Assembly: GCA_035531755.1 (NCBI GenBank)
Contig: DATKSK010000051.1
Coordinates: 1 to 32,988, forward strand
Source: Acidimicrobiales bacterium
Lineage (GTDB): Bacteria > Actinomycetota > Acidimicrobiia > Acidimicrobiales > UBA8190
DNA length: 32,988 nucleotides
Direction of reading: 5' to 3'
The notes below the pieces were generated by a model. It made no database searches and was not told where the DNA came from. It saw only the letters and a list, made by a program, of their open reading frames with translations. The first letter of the stretch is position 1. Each line of letters begins with the position of its first letter. Shown here piece by piece: positions 28,601 through 32,988 of this stretch. The position numbers and the translations under genes were made by a program.

Positions 28601-29818
28601 GTGCCCATCGACGGGGTCAAGGTCATCGACGGGGACGGCCACGTCATGGAGCCGCCCGATCTGTGGTCGAACCGCATGGACGCCGCCACGTGGGGGGACT
28701 GGGTGCCCCACGTGGACCTCGCCACGGGTACGCGTTACGTGGGCGGCGAGGTGCGCAGCGGCGGCGTGGACGCCCTGCGGCGGGCGTCGGCGCTGTCGGG
28801 GATCCCCTTCGAGCGCATCGCCGATAACGTCAAGAAGGTCGGCGCCAGCCTGGGGCGCCTGGGCGGGTGGGACCCCGGCTCGCGGCTCGAGGACATGGAC
28901 CGTGCAGGCATCGACGTGTCCGTGCTCTACCCGAGCGGGGCGATGTTCTTCGGTCCCGCCGACCCCATCAAGGCGCTGCGCAACCCCGAGTTCGTCCGCG
29001 ACTGCCAGCGCGCCTACAACGACTGGCTGGCCGAGTTCTGCAGCGAGGACCGCGGTCGGCTGTTCGGGATCGGGCTCGTCCCGCTGCAGGACATCGGGAT
29101 GGCGGTGGCGGAGGCGGAGCGCGCCGTCGACCTGGGCCTGCGCGGGGTGATCATCCGGCCGTCCGCCTACATCGACGAGCTGCCCCTGTCGCACAGCGTG
29201 TACGACCCCTTCTGGTCCGCGTGCCAGGGACTCGGGCTCCCGGTGGCCTTCCACCCGGGTGTGCACGTGGACACGCCCGGCGCGTGCCGGAAGTTCGGGC
29301 TCGTGGTCGACGACCCCGACATCACGGTGGTGAACAACACTGTGAGCGCCCTCTACGGGGGGTCGGGCTTCGGGCAGGCCATCGGCAACGCCGCCGACAT
29401 GATCGTCACCGTGGGCCGGCTCATCATGGGCGGCGTGTGCGAACGCTTCCCGAGCCTGCGCATGATCTTCCTGAAGTCCGGCGGTGGGTGGATGCCGACG
29501 ATCCTGGAGCGCATGGACGAGCAGGTCGAGGAGTTCCCGCTCGAGGGCGAGCACCTCTCGATGGACCCGAGCGACTACTTCCGCCGGCAGTGTTACGTGT
29601 CGTTCGAGGCCGACGAGTGGAACCTGGCCGCCTCGGCGAAGTGGCTCGGCGCCGATCGCATCCTGTGGGCATCGAACTACCCGCACCCCGAGTACTCGGA
29701 CCAGGTGCTCGAGAAGCTCCTGACGTCGCTGGCCCCGCTCGACGACACCGAGCGGATGCAGATCCTGTGCCACAACGAGGTGGAGGCCTACGGCCTGCCG
29801 ATCCCGGCGACCGTCTGA
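28601..29818 (+). CDS. Amidohydrolase_2 family protein with Asp-to-Asn change
   Basis: 405 residues. The N-terminal motif is D12-x-H14 (DGDGHVMEPPDLW) and the mid-barrel His lie in AFHPGVH. The C-terminal SDYPH motif, whose Asp is a metal ligand or general acid in its relatives, reads ASNYPHPE with Asn359. This may weaken metal binding or change the reaction; it could be a regulatory or partner subunit of its neighbour at 27242. The GTG start has GGGGAGGA about 5 nt upstream. The 78-bp gap to the previous gene has no evident promoter, so the two are probably co-transcribed. Confidence 0.85.
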   Translation: MPIDGVKVIDGDGHVMEPPDLWSNRMDAATWGDWVPHVDLATGTRYVGGEVRSGGVDALRRASALSGIPFERIADNVKKVGASLGRLGGWDPGSRLEDMDRAGIDVSVLYPSGAMFFGPADPIKALRNPEFVRDCQRAYNDWLAEFCSEDRGRLFGIGLVPLQDIGMAVAEAERAVDLGLRGVIIRPSAYIDELPLSHSVYDPFWSACQGLGLPVAFHPGVHVDTPGACRKFGLVVDDPDITVVNNTVSALYGGSGFGQAIGNAADMIVTVGRLIMGGVCERFPSLRMIFLKSGGGWMPTILERMDEQVEEFPLEGEHLSMDPSDYFRRQCYVSFEADEWNLAASAKWLGADRILWASNYPHPEYSDQVLEKLLTSLAPLDDTERMQILCHNEVEAYGLPIPATV

Positions 29819-29915
29819 GCGCCGGGCGCGTGACGCCGTCGGGGTCCGAACGGCTCACGCGCCTGCGGCCGGGCCCCCTCGACGCATCCCCAGGCCCCGA
29901 CACCGACGGAGGAGC

Positions 29916-31466
29916 ATGACGATGGACTGGACCCGCGTCCCGGTGGTCGTGGGCGGAGGACAGGTGACCAACCGCGAGGAGGACCCCCTCGCCGCGCCCG
30001 ACCCGTTCGCCCTGATGGAGGAGGCCGCCCGGCGCGCCGCCGCCAGCGCCACCGGCGGCGACGGGAAGGACGGCCCCGCCCGAGCCGGGGGCGCATCGGG
30101 CGACGTGCTGACGGGCCTCACCCACTGCTTCATGGTGCACTCGCTGTCGTTGCGCCACGGCGACCCCGCCGCCGAGCTCGCCCGGCGCCTCGGCGCCAGG
30201 AAAGCCGAGGCCCGCTGTTCCGGGATGGGCGGGTCGATCCCCCAGTGGCTCGTGAACCGGGCGGCCGAGCTCGTGGCCGCCGGGGACCGGCCCCGCGTGC
30301 TCATCGCCGGAGCCGAGGCCCTGGCCACGCGCCGGCGCGCCAGGACGCTGGGGGTCACGCTGGACTGGCCGACCAGCGACGGCTGGCCCGAGACGTGGCC
30401 GCCGCTCGAGCCCGACCTCGGGGTGCACCCGGTCGAGCGCGCCCACGAGCTCGTGCAGGCCACGACCATGTACGCCCTCGTCGAGTCGGCGGTGGCGCAC
30501 GCCGCGGGCCACGACCCCGCCACCCACAGCCGGGCGGTGGGCGACCTGATGGCCGGGTTCAACGACGTCGCCGTGCGCAATCCGTTGTCGTGGTTCCCGA
30601 CGCACCGCGACGCGGCCGAGATCATGACGGTCACTCCCGACAACCGCATGATCTGCTACCCGTACCCCAAGTACGTGAACGCCGTCATGGACGTGGACAT
30701 GGGCGCAGCCGTGATCGTCACCGACGCCGCCACGGCGCGCCAGTGGGGCCTCGGGCCCGACGAGGTCGCCTACCTGTCGGGCTGGGCCGACGCCCACGAC
30801 CTGTGGTACCTGTCGGAGCGCCCCGTGCTGCACCGGTCGCCGGCGCTGGCCGAGTGCGCTCGCCGGGCCCTCGGCTCCGCGGGCCTCACCATGGACGAGG
30901 TCGACGGCCTCGACCTGTATGCCTGCTTCCCCAGCTCGGTCGAGGTGGCACGCGACAGCTTCGGCATCGCGCCCGACGATCCCCGGCCGCTCACGCTCAC
31001 CGGCGGCCTCCCCTACCACGGGGGCCCGGGGAGCAACTACGTGACCCACGCCGTCGCCAACGCGCTGGCGTGGGTGCGCCACGGCCGGGGCGACTCGGCG
31101 CTCGTGCACGGCAACGGCTACTACCTCACCAAGCACTCGGTGGGCCTCTACACGCGGCGCCCCCCGACCGAGCCGCCCCGTCCCCCCGAGAAGCTCCAGG
31201 AATTCGTGGACGGGCTGGCCTCGCCGTTGGTGGTCGAGCCCTCGGCCGCGAACGCCGGCACCACCGGTGAGATCGTGGCCTACACCGTGCCCTTCGACCG
31301 CGACGGCGCCGCCGCCGCGGCGATCGGCCTCGTCGACGTGGGCGGACGCCGCACGGTGGCGCGCGGCGACAGCGCGCTGACCGACGCCTTGCTGGAGGGC
31401 GACGGCGTGGGGACCGTGGTGGTGCTCGGCGAGTCGGCCGCCGGCAACACCATGCAAGGGGCCTGA
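29916..31466 (+). CDS. Thiolase-like acetyl-CoA acetyltransferase family protein (with extra C-terminal domain)
   Basis: 516 residues, longer than a plain thiolase. The thiolase fold (1-about 400: VPVVVGGGQVTNRE, MGGSIPQWLVNRAAE, ICYPYPKYVNAVMDVDMGAAVIV, DLYACFPSSVEVA, TGGLPYHGGPGSNYVTH) is followed by an OB-like C-terminal domain (about 425-516; EPSAANAGTTGEIVAYTVPF), which may replace a separate DUF35 partner. The canonical nucleophile Cys is not in its usual place (GGS); a Cys lies a few residues earlier. The family occurs widely in Actinobacteria as an acetyl-CoA acetyltransferase, but thiolysis is unproven. ATG 29916 (or 29922) is preceded by GGAGGAGC. It is last in the amidohydrolase operon, 97 bp downstream of the previous gene. 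Confidence 0.85.
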   Translation: MTMDWTRVPVVVGGGQVTNREEDPLAAPDPFALMEEAARRAAASATGGDGKDGPARAGGASGDVLTGLTHCFMVHSLSLRHGDPAAELARRLGARKAEARCSGMGGSIPQWLVNRAAELVAAGDRPRVLIAGAEALATRRRARTLGVTLDWPTSDGWPETWPPLEPDLGVHPVERAHELVQATTMYALVESAVAHAAGHDPATHSRAVGDLMAGFNDVAVRNPLSWFPTHRDAAEIMTVTPDNRMICYPYPKYVNAVMDVDMGAAVIVTDAATARQWGLGPDEVAYLSGWADAHDLWYLSERPVLHRSPALAECARRALGSAGLTMDEVDGLDLYACFPSSVEVARDSFGIAPDDPRPLTLTGGLPYHGGPGSNYVTHAVANALAWVRHGRGDSALVHGNGYYLTKHSVGLYTRRPPTEPPRPPEKLQEFVDGLASPLVVEPSAANAGTTGEIVAYTVPFDRDGAAAAAIGLVDVGGRRTVARGDSALTDALLEGDGVGTVVVLGESAAGNTMQGA

Positions 31467-31493
31467 TCCCGACCCACCGTCGCCCGGGGAGCG

Positions 31494-31518
31494 CGGGCGC
31501 GGGCCGATCCGGCGCCCG
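31494..31518. terminator. Hairpin between convergent operons
   Basis: A 7-bp stem (CGGGCGC / GCGCCCG) with an 11-nt loop lies between the stop of the thiolase-like gene and the stop of the ferredoxin gene. No T-run; a possible two-way terminator. Confidence 0.4.
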
Positions 31519-31533
31519 AGGCGCGAGCGGGGA

Positions 31534-31722
31534 CTACTCGAGGACCAGGGCCTGCTCGGGGCAGTTCTCCACGCCGTTGCGGGCGGCGTCCTCGAGACCG
31601 GGGGGGACGTCGGTGACGAGCAGCACACAGTGCCCGGCGTCGTCTGAGTCGAACAAGTCGGGCGCCAGCGAGTAGCAGCGACCGTGGCCCTGGCACAGCC
31701 CGGTGTCGAGCCCGATGCGCAC
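31534..31722 (-). CDS. 3Fe-4S ferredoxin (P450 partner)
   Basis: 62 residues, typical for the small ferredoxins paired with actinobacterial P450s. The cluster ligands are C10 and C16 in the CQGHGRC motif and C54 in NCPEQAL; the second Cys of a 4Fe-4S site is replaced by H13, as in 3Fe-4S types. It passes electrons from a ferredoxin reductase, not encoded here, to the P450. GTG 31722 lies 8 nt after the P450 stop, so the pair is one operon with the P450 first. Confidence 0.93.
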   Translation of the reverse strand: MRIGLDTGLCQGHGRCYSLAPDLFDSDDAGHCVLLVTDVPPGLEDAARNGVENCPEQALVLE

Positions 31723-31730
31723 GCCGGTGA

Positions 31731-32921
31731 TCAGCCGGCCGGGTCGAACTCGAGCGGCAGGGTGGTGAGCGAGCGCAGGCCGGGCGTGTACTGCAGCACC
31801 GTTCCCGGCACCAGCTGGTAGTCGGGGATGCGGCGGTGGAACTCGCGCAGCGCCACCCGCAGTTCGACACGCGCCAGGTGCGACCCGAGGCAGCGGTGCA
31901 CACCACCGCCGAACGCCAGGTGCGGGTTCGGGTTGCGCCGCAGGTCGACGGTGTCCACCCCGGGGTGCGCGGCGTCGTCGGTGTTCGCCGACCCGAGCAG
32001 GAGCATCACCTGCTCACCGGCCTTCACCGGGCAGCCGCCGAAGTCGACGTCCTGCGTGGCGACCCTGGGGACGGCGGGGACCGGGCTCTCCCAGCGCAGC
32101 AGCTCCTCGACGGCGGAGGGGATCACCGACTCGTCGCGGGCGATGAGCCGGCGCTGCTCGGGCTCCTGCGCCAGGTACGCGAAGAAGCAGTCGAGCGAGT
32201 CGGTGACGGTGTCGAGGCCGGCGATGATGAACAGGTAGCAGACATCCATCACTTCCTCGTCGGTCAGCCGGACGCCGTCGACCTCGCCCTTCATGATCTG
32301 TGTCAGCAGGTCGTCGGTGGGCTCCGCCGCGTGCCGGCGCTTCAGCTCGGTCTCGAAATACGCGTACACGGCCTCGCCCGCCCGCTTGCGCGCCGGCGCC
32401 TGCTCCTCCATGGTCACGCCGTCGGGCCGGATGATGTCGTCCTTCACCGCCAGGAACTGGTCGAGGTCGGCGAACGGCAGCCCCATGAGGCGCAGGAAGA
32501 CCCGGCACGGCAGGGGGACGGCGAACTCCTCGTGCAGGTCGCACGTGCCCCGACCCGCGAAGACGTCGACGAGCTCCTTCACGAGGCCCACGATCTCGTC
32601 CTCGAGCAGCGCCATCTTCTTGGGGGCGAACAACGGGTCGAGGATCCGCCGGTACTTCACGTGCTGGGGCGGGTCGATCTGGAGCGGGATGAGCGGGCGG
32701 ATGTTGCCCAGGTCCATGGGCACCTCGCTCCAGCAGAACGTCGCCGTCTTCCGCAGGGCGTCCTCGACGTCTTCGCGCCGGGTGACGAGCGTGAACATGT
32801 CCCCGATCCGCTGCACGGGCTGCTCCCGCAGTGAGCGGGCGATCGCCCGCGGATCGTCCGAGGAGGCCAGATCGGCCACCATGCCGGCGGAGGCCCCCGA
32901 TGCCTCGTCGTCAGCCTGCAT
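31731..32921 (-). CDS. Cytochrome P450
   Basis: 396 residues, normal for a soluble bacterial class I P450. The I-helix oxygen-binding motif AGLDT is at 234-238, the K-helix ExxR is E273-R276, and the haem-ligand C344 lies in FGGGVHRCLG. It inserts one oxygen atom into a substrate using electrons from the adjacent 3Fe-4S ferredoxin. The ATG at 32921 was preferred over an upstream in-frame start near 32981 because GAGAGGAG precedes it by about 6 nt. It is likely to hydroxylate the hydrocarbon or ring acid that the other enzymes break down (inference). Its promoter region is only partly in the window (32922-32988); no copy of the palindrome is seen there. Confidence 0.94.
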   Translation of the reverse strand: MQADDEASGASAGMVADLASSDDPRAIARSLREQPVQRIGDMFTLVTRREDVEDALRKTATFCWSEVPMDLGNIRPLIPLQIDPPQHVKYRRILDPLFAPKKMALLEDEIVGLVKELVDVFAGRGTCDLHEEFAVPLPCRVFLRLMGLPFADLDQFLAVKDDIIRPDGVTMEEQAPARKRAGEAVYAYFETELKRRHAAEPTDDLLTQIMKGEVDGVRLTDEEVMDVCYLFIIAGLDTVTDSLDCFFAYLAQEPEQRRLIARDESVIPSAVEELLRWESPVPAVPRVATQDVDFGGCPVKAGEQVMLLLGSANTDDAAHPGVDTVDLRRNPNPHLAFGGGVHRCLGSHLARVELRVALREFHRRIPDYQLVPGTVLQYTPGLRSLTTLPLEFDPAG

Positions 32922-32988
32922 GCGCACTCCTCTCACACCAGGGATCTCACGGGGTCGCCACCGCGGCGTCCTGCGTGCCACCAGCGCC

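Noticed and set aside
26969-29773. Open frame of over 900 codons on the - strand opposite the amidohydrolase genes
   Set aside because: It covers two well-supported amidohydrolase genes and has only low-complexity, His/Val/Gly/Arg-rich sequence.
29819-29915. 97-bp gap before the thiolase-like gene checked for another copy of the palindrome
   Set aside because: Contains GTGACGCCGTCGG but no second arm with 6-bp spacing, so it is not called a site.

Overview
The window is very GC-rich, densely coded DNA. GTG starts are common, many mRNAs look leaderless, and the gene content is typical of high-GC Actinobacteria: DUF35/thiolase pairs, SCP-x/Ltp-type lipid-transfer thiolases, FadE-type acyl-CoA dehydrogenases, CaiB-type CoA transferases, a CYP with its 3Fe-4S ferredoxin, and DUF2889. 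I infer an actinobacterium, possibly of the Acidimicrobiia or a mycobacteria-like lineage, but no rRNA or other marker fixes this. I see no tRNA, rRNA, CRISPR array, transposase, integrase or origin. No stretch over 300 bp lacks a gene; the longest gene-poor stretch is about 9199-9433.

Layout. (1) 1-333: 3' end of an acyl-CoA synthetase (+). (2) 316-1080: an SDR (-), divergent from a + run at 1174-7012 holding DUF35 protein, Ltp2-like thiolase-fold protein, acyl-CoA dehydrogenase, PaaK-like CoA ligase and a degenerate AMP-binding protein. (3) 7013-9433: a GC-rich repeat, an SDR (-), a lipoprotein (+), a small winged-helix-like protein (-), and a gap with a 14-bp palindrome and a 25-bp tandem repeat. 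(4) 9434-16698: a six-gene - strand run, read right to left: enoyl-CoA hydratase/isomerase, amidohydrolase, two SDRs, ADP-forming CoA ligase, acyl-CoA dehydrogenase. (5) 16859-20962: a + operon of DUF35 protein, intact SCP-x thiolase and a double-domain CaiB/BaiF CoA transferase. (6) 20999-22856 (-): an RHH-ClpN fusion and a DUF2889 protein. (7) 22961-24112 (+): a second Ltp2-like protein. (8) 24121-27143 (-): AMP-dependent acyl-CoA ligase and aldehyde dehydrogenase. (9) 27242-31466 (+): two more amidohydrolases and a thiolase-like protein. (10) 31534-32921 (-): cytochrome P450 and ferredoxin.

Working together (inference): the set is a coherent catabolic island for an organic acid with a ring or branched side chain (aromatic, terpenoid or steroid-like). 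P450/ferredoxin and ALDH would oxidise the substrate, several CoA ligases and the CoA transferase would activate it, acyl-CoA dehydrogenases, hydratase and SDRs would run beta-oxidation-like steps, and thiolase or retro-aldolase (Ltp2-like + DUF35) would cleave. The three metal-dependent amidohydrolase-fold proteins could do a decarboxylation or hydrolysis. The substrate cannot be read from the sequence.

The most notable signal is a 16-bp palindrome, CTGAC-N6-GTCAG, found at six intergenic positions (1104, 2879, 15802, 16820, 22888, 27180) always with the same 6-bp spacer. Four of the six lie between divergent genes, and most sit next to -10-like boxes of leaderless promoters. It appears to tie most of the window into one regulon whose regulator is not encoded here. 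Other oddities are a leaderless 8-codon ORF overlapping a DUF35 start, short tandem duplications over stop codons, and several enzymes missing key catalytic residues.
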